Assembly: GCF_001552155.1 (NCBI RefSeq)
Contig: NZ_BCQQ01000032.1
Location: forward strand, 1 to 59,649
Source of the DNA: Actinomadura formosensis NBRC 14204
Lineage (GTDB): Bacteria; Actinomycetota; Actinomycetes; Streptosporangiales; Streptosporangiaceae
Length of the DNA: 59,649 bases
Direction of reading: 5' to 3'
Position numbers and translations under genes: made by a program. The notes below the pieces were generated by a model. The model was not told where the DNA came from, did no database searches, and worked only from the letters and a program-made list of their open reading frames with translations. Positions 25,076-35,415 of the stretch are shown here, one piece after another. Position 1 is the stretch's first letter. Every line of letters begins with the position of its first letter.

Positions 25076-26865
25076 GAGCTCTCCAGCCGCGCGAGCTCCT
25101 CGTCCACCACGGACGCGTCCAGCTTCTTGAACAGCGGTGTCGGCTTGGCCAGCGGCACGCCCGGCTTGACCGGCGTGGACTCCCAGCGCGCCTCGGTCGC
25201 GTAGTCGCCGGTCAGGACGCGGTAGTCGGGGCCGCCCTCCTCCGACACGGTCTCAAGCTCCGGCATGCCGCTCCACACGCCCTCGCCGCCGAGCATCTCG
25301 TAGACCTTCTGCGACGAGTTCGGCAGGAACGGCGTCAGCAGCGTCTTCGCGTCGTCCACGACCTGGAGCGCGGTGTGCAGGATCGACTGGACGCGGGCCG
25401 GGTCGTCCTTCAGCTTCCACGGCGCCTGGTCCGACAGGTACCTGTTGGCGTCGCGGACGACCTCCAGCGCCTCGGTGATCGAGCTCTTGAACCGGGACCG
25501 CTGGAGTTCCGCGCCCACCTTCGCGAACGCGCCCCGGCTGCGCTCCAGCAGTGCCCGGTCGGCGTCGGTGAGGTCGCCCGCCTCCGGGATCGCGCCGAAG
25601 TTCTTCGCCGCCATGTTCACCGACCGGTTGACGAGGTTGCCCCACGCGGCGACCAGTTCGTCGTTGTTGCGGCGGACGAACTCCGCCCAGGTGAAGTCGG
25701 TGTCCTGGTTCTCGGGACCGGCGACCGCGACGTAGTAGCGCAGCGCGTCCACGTCGTAGCGCTCCAGGAAGTCCTTCACGTAGATGACGACGTTGCGGGA
25801 CGAGGAGAACTTTCGGCCCTCCATCGTCAGGAACTCCGACGACACGACCTCGGTCGGGACGTTCAGCGCGCCCAGCGAGCCGGGCGTGCCGCCCCTGTCG
25901 CCCTGGCCGCCGTAGCCGAGCAGCATCGCCGGCCAGATCTCGGTGTGGAAGACGATGTTGTCCTTGCCCATGAAGTAGTACGACAGGGCGTCCGGGTCCT
26001 GCCACCAGGCGCGCCACGCCTCCGGGTCGCCGGACCGCTTCGCCCACTCCACGGACGCGGAAAAGTAGCCGATGACCGCGTCGAACCACACGTACAGCTT
26101 CTTCGCCGGGTTGTCGCGCCAGCCGTCCAGCGGGATCGGCACGCCCCAGTCGAGGTCCCGGCTGATCGCCCGCGGCTGCAGGTCGTTCAGCAGGTTCAGC
26201 GAGAACTTCACGACGTTCGTGCGCCAGTGGCCCTCCTTGCCGCGCAGGTAGCGGCCGAGGACCTCGGTGAACGCGGGCAGGTCGAGCATGAAGTGCTCGG
26301 TCTCCACGAACTTCGGCGTCTCGCCGTTGATCCGCGACACCGGGTTGATCAGGTCGATCGGGTCGAGCTGGTTGCCGCAGTTGTCGCACTGGTCGCCGCG
26401 CGCGCCGTCGTACCCGCAGATCGGGCAGGTGCCCTCGATGTAGCGGTCCGGGAGGGTCCGCCCGGTGGACGGCGAGATCGCGCCCATCGTCTTCGTCGGG
26501 AAGATGTACCCGTTGTCATACAGGCCCTTGAAGACCTCCTGCACGACCGCGTAGTGGTTGCGCGTCGTCGTGCGGGTGAACAGGTCGTACGACATGCCGA
26601 GGCGGTACAGGTCCTCGGCGATCACGCCGCTGTAGCGGTCGGCCAGCTCGCGGGCGGTCACGCCCTCCTTGTCGGCCTGCACCTGGATCGGCGTGCCGTG
26701 CTCGTCGGTGCCGCTGACCATCAGGACCTTGTTGCCCGCCATCCGCTGGTAGCGGCTGAACATGTCGGCGGGCAGCGCGAAACCGGAGACGTGCCCGATG
26801 TGACGGGGCCCGTTGGCGTACGGCCATGCGGGCGCGGTCAAGATATGGCGGCTTGACGAGGACAT
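25072..26865 (-). CDS. metG: Methionyl-tRNA synthetase
   Basis: This class I synthetase charges tRNA-Met. It has 597 residues. The HIGH motif is at PRHIGHVSG (about residue 21), and the zinc knuckle is [18 protein letters not shown] (about 140). The KMSKS equivalent reads KFSSSR (about 350), the actinobacterial form. An anticodon-binding helical domain follows; no C-terminal tRNA-binding EMAP-like extension is present. The gene starts a tatD-coupled operon and diverges from a glycosyltransferase at 27000. The ATG has almost no leader if the minus-strand TACCCT at about 26880 is the -10. Confidence 0.97.
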   Translation of the reverse strand: MSSSSRHILTAPAWPYANGPRHIGHVSGFALPADMFSRYQRMAGNKVLMVSGTDEHGTPIQVQADKEGVTARELADRYSGVIAEDLYRLGMSYDLFTRTTTRNHYAVVQEVFKGLYDNGYIFPTKTMGAISPSTGRTLPDRYIEGTCPICGYDGARGDQCDNCGNQLDPIDLINPVSRINGETPKFVETEHFMLDLPAFTEVLGRYLRGKEGHWRTNVVKFSLNLLNDLQPRAISRDLDWGVPIPLDGWRDNPAKKLYVWFDAVIGYFSASVEWAKRSGDPEAWRAWWQDPDALSYYFMGKDNIVFHTEIWPAMLLGYGGQGDRGGTPGSLGALNVPTEVVSSEFLTMEGRKFSSSRNVVIYVKDFLERYDVDALRYYVAVAGPENQDTDFTWAEFVRRNNDELVAAWGNLVNRSVNMAAKNFGAIPEAGDLTDADRALLERSRGAFAKVGAELQRSRFKSSITEALEVVRDANRYLSDQAPWKLKDDPARVQSILHTALQVVDDAKTLLTPFLPNSSQKVYEMLGGEGVWSGMPELETVSEEGGPDYRVLTGDYATEARWESTPVKPGVPLAKPTPLFKKLDASVVDEELARLESS

Positions 26866-26999
26866 GAAGTCAAGGGTAGTCGCGTCACGGTGGCCGCGGC
26901 ACGCGAGTAACCTGGTCCGGGTCCCGGGGGCAGGACATTCGGCGGCGCACCCTTCTCTTCCATGCGCGCACCATCTTTCGCGGAGGCGGGAACCCAGGC

Positions 27000-28616
27000 A
27001 TGGCCCAGACCACGTCCGACCAGGCCGCCGAACGGGCGGCGACCGGCACCGAGCCGGACGGGCGGCCCCGGAGCCTGCCCGCGCGGCTGATCGGGCGGGC
27101 CCGGCGGACGCGGCGCGTGGTGTGGCTGTCCCTGCTGGTCGCGGTGTCCGCGGTGCTCGCCCAGTGGGCGGTCATGCCGCCGCCGCTGTACTTCGACCCG
27201 TACTACGTGTGGCTCGCCGCCCGCGACTGGCCCGACATCCCGCTCGCCCAGTGGCCGTTCGACGAGGTCCCCCACCAGGTCACCCGGATCGGCCTGGTGC
27301 TGCCGGCGCGGCTCGTCCAGGAGGTTCTCGGGCCCGGCCAGGCCGCCTACTTCACCGTCGCGGCGCTCGGCGGGATCGCGTTCTTCACCGGGACGTACCT
27401 GGTCGTCCGGTCGCTGTTCGGGGACGTGGCGGGCGTGGCGTCCGCGGCGATCCTGCTGGTCCACCCGTTCTTCACGATGACGAACCCGTTCGGCCACGAG
27501 ACCACCTGGTCGACCGGGGTGATGCTGCCGGACATGCCGGGCGCCGGGCTGTTCGCCATCGGGATGGCGGGCCTCGTCGTCGCGAGCCGCCGCACCGGAC
27601 GCGCCCAGACCCGGATGCTGCTCGCCGCCGGGGCGTTCCTCGGCACGTCGTTCCTGGTCCGCGAGTTCCTGGCGTTCCTGTTCCTCGCGATCCCCGCCTA
27701 CCTGGCGCTGCTGCGGATCCCGTGGCGGCGCAACATCACGGTCGGCGCGCCGATGCTCGCGATCCTGGTGCTCAACTTCGTCCACAACCAGCTGGTGTGG
27801 GGCAGCCCGCTCGCCGGGCTGATGTCGGCGGCCACGCACGGCGGCCAGTCCCGCGACTACGTGACCCGCACGCTCGCCGCCCTGTCGTTCCTGCGCGCGA
27901 TGCACGACTGGAACCCGCTCGGGGTCGTCTTCACCGCCGCGCTCGCCCTGACGATCGTCGGCTGGGTCGTCACCCGTGACCGGCGCCTCGCGCTGGTGCT
28001 GGTGTGGTTCCTCGCCCTCGCCGTCCCGCTGACGGTCTTCTCCGGGGTCCTCGACCCCGACGACATCAAGCTGCGGGCATGGCTCCAGCGGTACTGGTTC
28101 TCGGTGCTGCCCGCGCTGCTCGCCGGCGGGTTCGGGTCGCTGATCCTGATGTTCCGGATGCTGCCCGCCGGGCGGGTGTCCCGGCTGCGGGCCGTCGCCG
28201 TGCCCGTCCTCGCGGTCGCGCTCGGCGGGACGTACACGGTCGCGGCCGTCCGCGCCGTCCCCGACCTGCCGCGCGACAAGGCGTGGCACGAACTGCGCGG
28301 CTACCTGCGCGGGCACCGCGACATCACGCTGATCTGCGCCGACCGGCGGCTCGCGCAGACCCTCACGTTCTACACGCGCGACATGTGGGGCGACCGGATC
28401 TGGCGGGGCGAGATCCGCGACTTCCCGCACTACATGCCGCAGATCCCGCGGAACGCGATGGAGGGCCCGATGCTCTACACGCGCTGGCGCGGGATGGAGT
28501 CGCAGATCGCCGCCGGCTGGCGCCCCTCCCCCGCCGAGGGCTGGACGCTGATGTGGCGCTCGTCCGACGGCGTCCTGCAGTTGTGGAACCCGCCTCCCCT
28601 CCCGCCGGAGGACTAG
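27000..28616 (+). CDS. Multi-pass membrane glycosyltransferase-like protein (GT39/ArnT fold)
   Basis: The 538-residue protein has about ten hydrophobic helices. The first luminal loop holds an acidic/aromatic stretch ([20 protein letters not shown]) where GT-C enzymes carry their catalytic Asp. Later features are [20 protein letters not shown] and a soluble C-terminal domain (residues 430-538) with the [20 protein letters not shown] motif. It would use a polyprenyl-phosphate sugar and act on the outer face of the membrane. It is convergent with the next membrane protein and overlaps its end by four bases. Donor and acceptor are unknown. Confidence 0.75.
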   Translation: MAQTTSDQAAERAATGTEPDGRPRSLPARLIGRARRTRRVVWLSLLVAVSAVLAQWAVMPPPLYFDPYYVWLAARDWPDIPLAQWPFDEVPHQVTRIGLVLPARLVQEVLGPGQAAYFTVAALGGIAFFTGTYLVVRSLFGDVAGVASAAILLVHPFFTMTNPFGHETTWSTGVMLPDMPGAGLFAIGMAGLVVASRRTGRAQTRMLLAAGAFLGTSFLVREFLAFLFLAIPAYLALLRIPWRRNITVGAPMLAILVLNFVHNQLVWGSPLAGLMSAATHGGQSRDYVTRTLAALSFLRAMHDWNPLGVVFTAALALTIVGWVVTRDRRLALVLVWFLALAVPLTVFSGVLDPDDIKLRAWLQRYWFSVLPALLAGGFGSLILMFRMLPAGRVSRLRAVAVPVLAVALGGTYTVAAVRAVPDLPRDKAWHELRGYLRGHRDITLICADRRLAQTLTFYTRDMWGDRIWRGEIRDFPHYMPQIPRNAMEGPMLYTRWRGMESQIAAGWRPSPAEGWTLMWRSSDGVLQLWNPPPLPPED

Positions 28617-30499
28617 CGGGTCCAGGCGACCCAGTCGCCTTCGATGGTGCGGCGGCTGTCGGCGACCTGCCAGCCGGGCGGGGCGCCCTTCGGCCAGGAC
28701 GCGGTGGCGGGAACGTCCTTCGGCCACGCCAGCACGACCATGTCGACGTTCTGCGGCGGCGCGGTCCACCGGGCGTCGAAGACGCTGCCCTCGCTCCACC
28801 AGGCCCAGTAGTACTGCGAGAGCCGGATCGTCCACCAGACGTTCCAGTCGACGGCGATGGAGCGCTGCGCGCGCAGGTCGACGCTGCCGCGCAGGTCGGT
28901 GTGCGCGGTCTCGGCGCGTGCCAGCGGCTGCGCGATCCGGTCGATCGCGGTGGCGCACATGGCGACCGCGGCGGCGGCGAGCAGCCCCCCGAGCAGCAGC
29001 GGGCCGTGCCGGCGCACCCGGACGGCCGCCACGGACAGCCCCAGCAGGACGAGCCCGGCCGCCGTGGCGCGCCAGAGGCGGAACGCCGTCCAGTCCCAGG
29101 TCAGGAGCGACGTCTCCGGGAAGTCGTAGGCCGTGTAGGTGTACCGGCCGAGCAGGTCGCCCGCGTACCACTGGACGACGCCCGCCGCCGCGACCGTCAT
29201 GACCGCCGCCGCCGCCGACGCCCGCAGCAGCGTCCGCCGCGGGGCGTGCACCAGCACCGCGACCCCGGCGGCGAACAGCACGGGGGCGATGCAGGCGAGA
29301 TAGCGGCCGTAGACGTAGTTGCCGATGCGGTACTCGACCGGCAGCGCCGCCGAGGTCGCGAACGCGATGCCCGCGACGATCGCGAGGACCGCGAGGGCGA
29401 GCGCCCGCGTCCGCCCGGGGCCGCCCGGCAGCGTGCGCGGCGGCCGGACGGCGGCGAACACCACCGCGAGCAGCCCCACCGCCGCCATCCCGCCGGTCGC
29501 GACGGCCTGGTACCAGACCTGGCCGGTGCCGAGCGACAGCGTCCAGCCCCACCCGTCGGGCGTGGTGAGCCGCCGGACGACGTTGCCTCCCAGGTCGTTG
29601 TCGCCGGACGGGTACATGTGCGGCAGCAGCGACCGGTTCAGCAGCATCCCCGCGGCCGTCGCGGCGGCGAGGACGAGCCCGGCGGCCGACGCGTCCCGCC
29701 ATGCCCGCCACCGGAGGACCGGCGCGGCGAGCAGCAGCGCCGCGTGCACGGCCAGCAGGATCGCGCCGCGCGTGTGGCAGGTGTAGGCGTAGGCGACCAG
29801 CAGCGACGCGCCCGCCCCGCACAGCAGTGGCCGACCCGGCGCGCGGCGGCCGGTCCACCGCGCGGGCGCGGTCAGCCAGGTGTGGACGAGCAGCAGCCAG
29901 CCGACGACGATGACCGGCAGGATCGCGTCCGTCAGCGCGAACTCGGAGTAGAACAGCACGCACGGCAGCAGCGCGATCACGTGCGCGAACACATACGACA
30001 GGCGGCGCCGCACCCGCAGGCGGCGCAGCAGCAGGTAGGCCAGCGGCAGCATCGCGGCGCTGATCAGCGCGTTGATGACCAGGGCGCCCCGGTAGACGCC
30101 GACCGGACCGTCGGCGAACCAGAACGCCGGGGTCAGCAGCAGCGGGTAGCCGCCCCGGTAGACGGTCCCGAACGACATGTCGGCGTCGGGTCCGCCGGTG
30201 AGGACGCGGGCGGCGAACAGGTATCCGGACTCGTCCGGCGTCGCGACCGGGATCGTCTGCCCCGCGCCGAGCCACAGCCGCACCGCGACCTGCGCGGCCC
30301 AGCCGAGCAGGAACACCCAGGCCCAGCGGCGGCCCCTCCGGGACGGGGCGGCGTCCGGTTGCGCCGGCGTGGCCGGGGGACGCGCGACGACCCGGGAGAC
30401 GGCCCGGGCGCCCGCCGGTGGACGGGCGCTCACCGGCGCGCGGCGCGCCGGGCGCGGACGGTCGGACAACGAAGATCCATCGCAGGTCAAGCCTGTCAT
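28613..30499 (-). CDS. Multi-pass membrane GT-C glycosyltransferase-like protein
   Basis: The product is 628 residues. A proline-rich cytoplasmic head (about 70 residues) leads to roughly twelve transmembrane helices. The first outside loop has PVATPDESGYLFAARVLTGG, with an acidic D-E pair in the place of GT-C catalytic residues. A C-terminal globular tail (residues 545-628) contains RSIAVDWNVWWTIRLSQYYW and WPKDVPATASWPKG. The start is uncertain: ATG 30499 has no ribosome site and may be leaderless, or translation may begin further in. It resembles the other membrane glycosyltransferases in this cluster only in general fold. Confidence 0.7.
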   Translation of the reverse strand: MTGLTCDGSSLSDRPRPARRAPVSARPPAGARAVSRVVARPPATPAQPDAAPSRRGRRWAWVFLLGWAAQVAVRLWLGAGQTIPVATPDESGYLFAARVLTGGPDADMSFGTVYRGGYPLLLTPAFWFADGPVGVYRGALVINALISAAMLPLAYLLLRRLRVRRRLSYVFAHVIALLPCVLFYSEFALTDAILPVIVVGWLLLVHTWLTAPARWTGRRAPGRPLLCGAGASLLVAYAYTCHTRGAILLAVHAALLLAAPVLRWRAWRDASAAGLVLAAATAAGMLLNRSLLPHMYPSGDNDLGGNVVRRLTTPDGWGWTLSLGTGQVWYQAVATGGMAAVGLLAVVFAAVRPPRTLPGGPGRTRALALAVLAIVAGIAFATSAALPVEYRIGNYVYGRYLACIAPVLFAAGVAVLVHAPRRTLLRASAAAAVMTVAAAGVVQWYAGDLLGRYTYTAYDFPETSLLTWDWTAFRLWRATAAGLVLLGLSVAAVRVRRHGPLLLGGLLAAAAVAMCATAIDRIAQPLARAETAHTDLRGSVDLRAQRSIAVDWNVWWTIRLSQYYWAWWSEGSVFDARWTAPPQNVDMVVLAWPKDVPATASWPKGAPPGWQVADSRRTIEGDWVAWTR

Positions 30500-30563
30500 A
30501 GTGCGACCGGGACAGCGGCCCCGGGGCCGGCGGCGCTCAGCGGCTCGCCGGCATCGGCGGCCG

Positions 30564-31868
30564 TCAGCGCTCGGACGTGCCGTCCTCGCCGTCGGCCTCG
30601 GCCGCCTGCTCGGCCTTGGCCGCGGCGACCTTCTCCCCCGCCGGCTCGGCCTTGCGCTTGGCGGCCCGGTGCGCGGCGTCCACCACGCCCGCGGCCTCCT
30701 CCGCCGGGTCGGTGAGCGGCGGGTGCTGGCGGCGGCGGATGCCGAGGATGCTGACGAACAGCGAGGCGAAGATGGCCTGGAAGCTCACCACCAGCGCGGT
30801 CGCGGCGGGCACGACGATGCGCAGCGAGTGCCGCGGGTCCAATTCGCCGAAGCTGTTGACCCGCCAGTGCAGCAGCGACGCGATGAGGCCGCCGAGACCG
30901 GCGACCGCGAGCAGCCCGCCGATCAGCAGGCCGCGCTCCAGGCTCCACCAGTCGATGATCTTCTGGACCCGGCGGTCGTGCGGCAGGAATCCCTCCTGCA
31001 TCGCGTAGACCTTCGTGAGCAGCGCGAACAGCACCGCCTGGAAGCCGATCACCACCGCCGCGGACGCCCCGACCAGGGTGTCGACGTCGAAGGCGATCTC
31101 CCCGACGGTGACCGGACCGGTGGACAGCGCGATCCCGGCGAGCAGGCCGAGGGTCATGAAGACCAGCCCGGGGATGAGGAACAGCCAGCGGGGGCTGTAG
31201 AGCATGAGGAAGCGCAGATGGCGCCAGCCGTCCCGCCAGGTGTTGAGATGCGGGGCGCGGGTCCGCCCGTCCGGCGACAGCGTCGTCGGCACCTCGCGGA
31301 TGTCGTAGCCCTGCAGGGTCGCCTTGACGACCATCTCGCTGGCGAACTCCATGCCGCCGGTCTGCAGCCCGAGCCGCAGGATGGCCTCCCGGTCGAAGGC
31401 GCGCAGCCCGCAGTGGAAGTCGCCGATCTTGCTGCCGAAGAACAGCCGGCCGACGAAGCTCAGCACCGGGTTGCCGAGGTAGCGGTGCAGCGGCGGCATG
31501 GCGCCGTCGGCGATGCCGCCCTTGAACCGGTTGCCCATGACGAGGTCGGCGCCGTCCCGCAGCTCGTCCAGGAACGGGCCGAGGGTCGTGAAGTCGTAGG
31601 AGTCGTCGGCGTCGCCCATCGCGACGTACCGGCCGCGCGCGGACCGGATCCCGCCCATCAGCGCGTTGCCGTAGCCCTTGTCGATCACCGGCACGACACG
31701 CGCTCCCGCGTCCCTGGCGAGCTGCTGGCTGCCGTCCGTGCTGCCGTTGTCGGCGATGACCACCTCGCCGTCGATGCCGTTCTCTGCAAAGAAGCCGATG
31801 GTCTTACGGACGCAGGTCTCGACCGTTTCGGCCTCGTTCAGACATGGCATCACTACGGAGAGTTCCAC
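30564..31868 (-). CDS. Polyprenyl-phosphate glycosyltransferase (DPM/GT2 family) with membrane tail
   Basis: The N-terminal GT2 domain starts MELSVVMPCLNEAETVETCV and has VIADNGSTDGS and MGDADDSYDF, the donor/metal site of dolichol-phosphate mannosyl or glucosyl transferase types. Two pairs of helices follow (about residues 235-270 and 285-320) plus another pair at 330-400. A charged Lys/Ala/Glu tail rich in AAK units ends the 434-residue protein. The expected reaction is NDP-sugar plus polyprenyl phosphate to polyprenyl-phosphate sugar, which would feed the neighbouring GT-C membrane enzymes and Pmt. It diverges from the membrane protein at 32180. Confidence 0.87.
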   Translation of the reverse strand: MELSVVMPCLNEAETVETCVRKTIGFFAENGIDGEVVIADNGSTDGSQQLARDAGARVVPVIDKGYGNALMGGIRSARGRYVAMGDADDSYDFTTLGPFLDELRDGADLVMGNRFKGGIADGAMPPLHRYLGNPVLSFVGRLFFGSKIGDFHCGLRAFDREAILRLGLQTGGMEFASEMVVKATLQGYDIREVPTTLSPDGRTRAPHLNTWRDGWRHLRFLMLYSPRWLFLIPGLVFMTLGLLAGIALSTGPVTVGEIAFDVDTLVGASAAVVIGFQAVLFALLTKVYAMQEGFLPHDRRVQKIIDWWSLERGLLIGGLLAVAGLGGLIASLLHWRVNSFGELDPRHSLRIVVPAATALVVSFQAIFASLFVSILGIRRRQHPPLTDPAEEAAGVVDAAHRAAKRKAEPAGEKVAAAKAEQAAEADGEDGTSER

Positions 31869-32179
31869 GCGATCTCCTTCGTTACCCCTGGTGACCGTCT
31901 GCGGCGGTTTCCACTAATCTCAGTTGTTCCACGGGGCGGCCCGTCGTCGTTCATGATGCCTGCCGAGGACGGGTAATGATGGCCGCTCTCATCAAGAGCA
32001 CCCGTATCGTGTTGCCCACTTGCAACCGAAAAAACCCTCTCCGCCACGGTCGCGGGCGGCAGGCTAGGACGTCAAGCATACGGGCACGGCGGCCCGGAAG
32101 GGGTAGGTCGGCTGTGACGCGTGCGGGAGAACGCAGTGCCACCGGAGCGGGGGCCGGACACCGAAGGGGAGGTGCGGCA
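31869..32179. other. Divergent intergenic region between two glycosyltransferase genes
   Basis: These 311 bases are lower in GC than the genes around them (for example runs of A at 32030-32037). The region must hold both promoters. I cannot pick a reliable -35/-10 pair and see no long palindrome. An open frame continues upstream of 32180 to 31976, but its codon use is non-coding-like. Confidence 0.5.
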
Positions 32180-33991
32180 GTGGCGGGGGAAACGCCGCGG
32201 GGCGCCGCGCTGGACGCGGGGCTCGGCACCGCGCTCGACGAGGCCGTGCTCGACGAGGCCGCACGAGCGGTCGATGACGCGTCCGCCGAGGTCAACGCGG
32301 TTGACAGCGGAACCGGGACGAAGGCGGCGGATGCCGCGAATGGGGCCGACGCGCCCGGCGGCCCGGGCATCGCGACAAAACCCGGCAAAGTTATCGAGGA
32401 CGATCCGGAAACCGCTTCTGGGGCCGACCTTAAGAACGGCCGCGTACTCGGCGGAAAAAGGACCGGAGCCGCACGGACGGTTGGTGCGGCCTCCGCCGAC
32501 CGGGCCGTTTCCGGTGGTCGGCGGCGGGCGCGCGGGCTGTGGACGCTGGCGCGCCGCAACCCGGCGTTCAGTGTGATCATTGCCACAGCGGCGCTGCTCC
32601 GGCTGATCGCGATGCTCGGCTACCAGCCGGTGATGTTCTTCAACGACAGTTTCGACTACCTGCACGTCGCGACCGACCCGTACCCGCACCCGCTGCGTCC
32701 CGACGGGTACGCGTTCCTGCTGCTCCTGCTCAAGCCGTTCCACAGCTTCGCGCTCGTCGCCGCCGTCCAGCACCTGATGGGCCTGGCCATGGGCGTGATG
32801 ATCTACGCGCTGCTGCGGCGCAGGTTCGGCCTGCCCGGCTGGGGCGCCGCGCTCGCCGCCGCGCCGGTCCTGCTGGACGCCTACCAGCTCCAGCTGGAGC
32901 ACCTCGTCCTGTCGGACACGATGTTCACGTTCCTGGTGCTGAGCGCGGTCACGCTGCTGCTGTGGCACGACCGCCCGTCCTGGAAGATCGCCGCGGCGGT
33001 CGGGCTGATCGTCGGGGCGGCGTGGCTGACCCGCTCGGTCGGGATGCCGGTGCTGCTCGGCGTGCTGGTCTACCTGCTCATCCGGCGCAGCGGCTGGAAG
33101 ACCATGGCGATCACGCTGGCGGCGTGCATGCTCCCGGTGCTCGGCTACATGGGCTGGTACAAGGCCGCCGGCGGCAAGTTCGCGATCACCGAGAGCAACG
33201 GGATCTTCCTGTACGCGCGGGTCTACAAGTTCGCCGACTGCCACCGGATGAAGGACCTGCCGGTCCGCGAGTACCCGCTGTGCACCGAGCCGGCGAACCG
33301 GCTGCCCAACTCGCAGGACGGCATCTGGAACGCCCGGTCCCCGCTCAACCGCTACACCGGCACCCGGTTCAGCCCCGACAACAACGCGCTCGGCAACGAC
33401 TTCGCCAAGCGGGCGATCACCGCGCAGCCCGGCGACTACCTGCAGGTCGTCGCGCACGACTTCTTCCGCGTCTTCCAGTGGAAGCGCTCGGTCTTCCCCG
33501 ACCCGGCCACGTACTCGCAGTACGAGTTCGGCAGGACGGGCCGCCCGCTGCCCGACTGGCACATGGACGCCGACTCGATCGCCTCCGGCGAGGCCAGGTC
33601 CTACGAGCGCGGCAACGCCCAGACGCAGATCGTCGAGCCGTTCGCCGGGGTCGCCCGCGGCTACCAGGACGTCGTCTACCTGCGCGGGACGATGCTCGGC
33701 GGCATCCTGCTGATCGGCCTGGCCGGGCTGGTCCCGCTGTGGCGCCGGTTCGGCGGCGCCGCGCTGCTGCCGTGGACGCTCGCGACCGGGCTGCTGCTCG
33801 CGCCCGCGGCGACCGCCGAGTTCGACTACCGGTACGTACTGCCGGCCGTGCCGCTGGCGGCGCTCGCCGCCGGGATGGCGTTCACCGCCGAGGCCCGCGG
33901 GACCATCGCCGGATGGGGGCGCCGGTTCCGGCGCGCCGCGGCCCCGGCCGATGCCAAGGCCGCCAAGGCCGCCGAGCCCGCGGTCGACTGA
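32180..33991 (+). CDS. Multi-pass membrane glycosyltransferase-like protein with long disordered head
   Basis: I chose GTG 32180 because a near-perfect GGGGAGG stands seven bases upstream and G/C-rich third positions begin there; earlier starts give poor codon use. The 603-residue product has a low-complexity Ala/Asp/Gly head (about 110 residues) followed by about ten helices. A GT-C-like loop, FFNDSFDYLHVATDPYPHPL, carries acidic residues after helix 1. LLIRRSGWKTMAITLAACML comes later, then an extracellular loop region with YARVYKFADCHRM. It likely transfers a sugar from a polyprenyl-phosphate donor outside the cell. A hairpin terminator follows the stop. Confidence 0.75.
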   Translation: MAGETPRGAALDAGLGTALDEAVLDEAARAVDDASAEVNAVDSGTGTKAADAANGADAPGGPGIATKPGKVIEDDPETASGADLKNGRVLGGKRTGAARTVGAASADRAVSGGRRRARGLWTLARRNPAFSVIIATAALLRLIAMLGYQPVMFFNDSFDYLHVATDPYPHPLRPDGYAFLLLLLKPFHSFALVAAVQHLMGLAMGVMIYALLRRRFGLPGWGAALAAAPVLLDAYQLQLEHLVLSDTMFTFLVLSAVTLLLWHDRPSWKIAAAVGLIVGAAWLTRSVGMPVLLGVLVYLLIRRSGWKTMAITLAACMLPVLGYMGWYKAAGGKFAITESNGIFLYARVYKFADCHRMKDLPVREYPLCTEPANRLPNSQDGIWNARSPLNRYTGTRFSPDNNALGNDFAKRAITAQPGDYLQVVAHDFFRVFQWKRSVFPDPATYSQYEFGRTGRPLPDWHMDADSIASGEARSYERGNAQTQIVEPFAGVARGYQDVVYLRGTMLGGILLIGLAGLVPLWRRFGGAALLPWTLATGLLLAPAATAEFDYRYVLPAVPLAALAAGMAFTAEARGTIAGWGRRFRRAAAPADAKAAKAAEPAVD

Positions 33992-34001
33992 CCTCGCGGT
34001 G

Positions 34002-34023
34002 GCCCGGCCCGGTCGGGCCGGGC
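34002..34023. terminator. Hairpin between convergent genes
   Basis: GCCCGGCCC (34002-34010) pairs perfectly with GGGCCGGGC (34015-34023) around a GGTC loop. It lies directly between the stops of the membrane glycosyltransferase and the zinc-ribbon gene, so it can serve both directions. There is no U-run, as is common in high-GC actinobacteria. Confidence 0.75.
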
Positions 34024-34334
34024 TACCAGGCGTGCATGCGGCGCAGGTGGAAGACCATCGCGACGTCGCTGCCGCCGCGGACCTTCGGGACCTCGCCCTC
34101 CTTGCCGCGCATCGCGGACAGCGCCTTGACGTTCTGGCTCTGGCAGGTCGAGCAGCAGCGGTCCATCCAGGGCGTCATGCAGGGCTGGCCGCCGCGCTCG
34201 TACAGGACGGCCTCGTTGCCGTGCCCGTCCCCGGTGTGGCGGACCTCGTACTCCTCGTTCCAGGTCGTCGCGCAGCTGAGGCACTCGAAGACCCATGTTT
34301 CGTGGCTCGTCCATGCATCCTGCACGGCATTCAC
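34023..34334 (-). CDS. Small zinc-ribbon-type protein
   Basis: This is a protein of about 100 residues with two Cys pairs in the spacing of a zinc ribbon: FECLSCATTW (about residue 17) and DRCCSTCQSQNV (about 60). The rest is polar, without a signal peptide. GTG 34325, with AAGGGGG eight bases away, is a better start than GTG 34334, which would overlap that ribosome site. Related short proteins occur beside rsmI in actinobacteria as conserved hypotheticals. It could bind nucleic acid or a protein partner; nothing more can be said. Confidence 0.7.
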   Translation of the reverse strand: MNAVQDAWTSHETWVFECLSCATTWNEEYEVRHTGDGHGNEAVLYERGGQPCMTPWMDRCCSTCQSQNVKALSAMRGKEGEVPKVRGGSDVAMVFHLRRMHAW

Positions 34335-34480
34335 CCCCTTCGGCGACCGTCTCGCGCGCGTCCCAAGTCACCCGCGTTCAGTTCCATGGTGGCTCCACCG
34401 GGCCCGTTCCGGCCCCCGTCGCCCACCACCGATCGGGTTATTCCCACGAAGAAGCGGGTCGAGCGGTCCTGTGCCGGTGA

Positions 34481-35317
34481 CTATTTCCTGGCCTTGACAA
34501 CGGCGTCGTAAACCGCGCGCTTCGGGGCGCCGTTCGCCTTGGCGACCTCCGCGATGGCCTGCTTGCGGGGCGTCCCGGCCTCCTCCAGGGCGGCGACGGC
34601 CGCGGCCAGGTCGGCCGGCTCGGTCAGCCCCGCCGGCTCGGGCGCGCCGCCGACCACCAGCGTGATCTCGCCGAGCACGCCGTCCTTCGCCCACGCGGCC
34701 AGTTCGCCGAGCGTCCCCCGCCGGACCTCCTCGTAGGTCTTGGTCAGCTCACGGCACACGGCGGCCGGGCGGTCCGCGCCGAACGCGTCCGCCATCGCCG
34801 CGAGGGTGGCCGGCAGCCGGCGCGGCGACTCGAAGAACACCATCGTCCGGGGCTCGGCGGCGAGGGCGGCGAGCCGCCGGGCCCGCTCGCCGGGCTTGCG
34901 CGGCGGGAAGCCCTCGAAGCAGAACCGGTCGGTCGGCAGGCCCGACACCACCAGCGCGGTCGTGACGGCGGACGGCCCCGGCAGCACCGAGATCGGCACG
35001 CCCGCGGCGACGGCGGCCCGCACCAGCCGGTAGCCGGGATCGGACACGCCCGGCATCCCCGCGTCGGTGATCACCAGGACGTCCCGCCCGGCGAGCAGTT
35101 CCTCCATCAGCCCCGCCGCCCGCGTCCGCTCGTTCTGGTCGTGGTACGACACGACGCGCGCGACCGGCTCCACGCCGAGGTCCCCCGCCAGCCGGCGCAG
35201 CCGCCGGGTGTCCTCCGCGGCGATCACCGGGACGTCCGCGAGCGCGGCCCGCAGCCGCTCCGAAGCGTCCTGCGGGCGCCCGATCGGCGCCGCCGCCAGC
35301 AGCAGGGTTCCCGTCAC
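34481..35317 (-). CDS. rsmI: 16S rRNA (cytidine1402-2'-O)-methyltransferase
   Basis: This enzyme methylates the 2'-OH of C1402 in the decoding centre. The tetrapyrrole-methylase fold start GTLLLAAAPIGRPQDASERL, the mid motif DAGMPGVSDPGYRLV and SVLPGPSAVTTALVVSGLPT are all present. A GTG at 35317 gives 278 residues and the expected N-terminus; the longer frame upstream is not conserved in style. It diverges from pmt, exactly as Rv1003 and Rv1002c do in Mycobacterium tuberculosis. Confidence 0.95.
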   Translation of the reverse strand: MTGTLLLAAAPIGRPQDASERLRAALADVPVIAAEDTRRLRRLAGDLGVEPVARVVSYHDQNERTRAAGLMEELLAGRDVLVITDAGMPGVSDPGYRLVRAAVAAGVPISVLPGPSAVTTALVVSGLPTDRFCFEGFPPRKPGERARRLAALAAEPRTMVFFESPRRLPATLAAMADAFGADRPAAVCRELTKTYEEVRRGTLGELAAWAKDGVLGEITLVVGGAPEPAGLTEPADLAAAVAALEEAGTPRKQAIAEVAKANGAPKRAVYDAVVKARK

Positions 35318-35415
35318 GCCCTCATTCTCGCAGGAAGCCCGGCCGGGCGACCCCACCCGGCGCTGAAAGTGCCCAAGGACCCGAAGGAGGAGGGGAATGC
35401 AAATAAACTCGCAGG

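Noticed and set aside
26838..30275. Open frame of more than 1100 codons on the minus strand, antisense to the membrane glycosyltransferases
   Set aside because: It mirrors the G/C-rich third positions of real genes; its composition is Arg/Pro/Gly heavy with no motif, while the opposite frames have family signatures.
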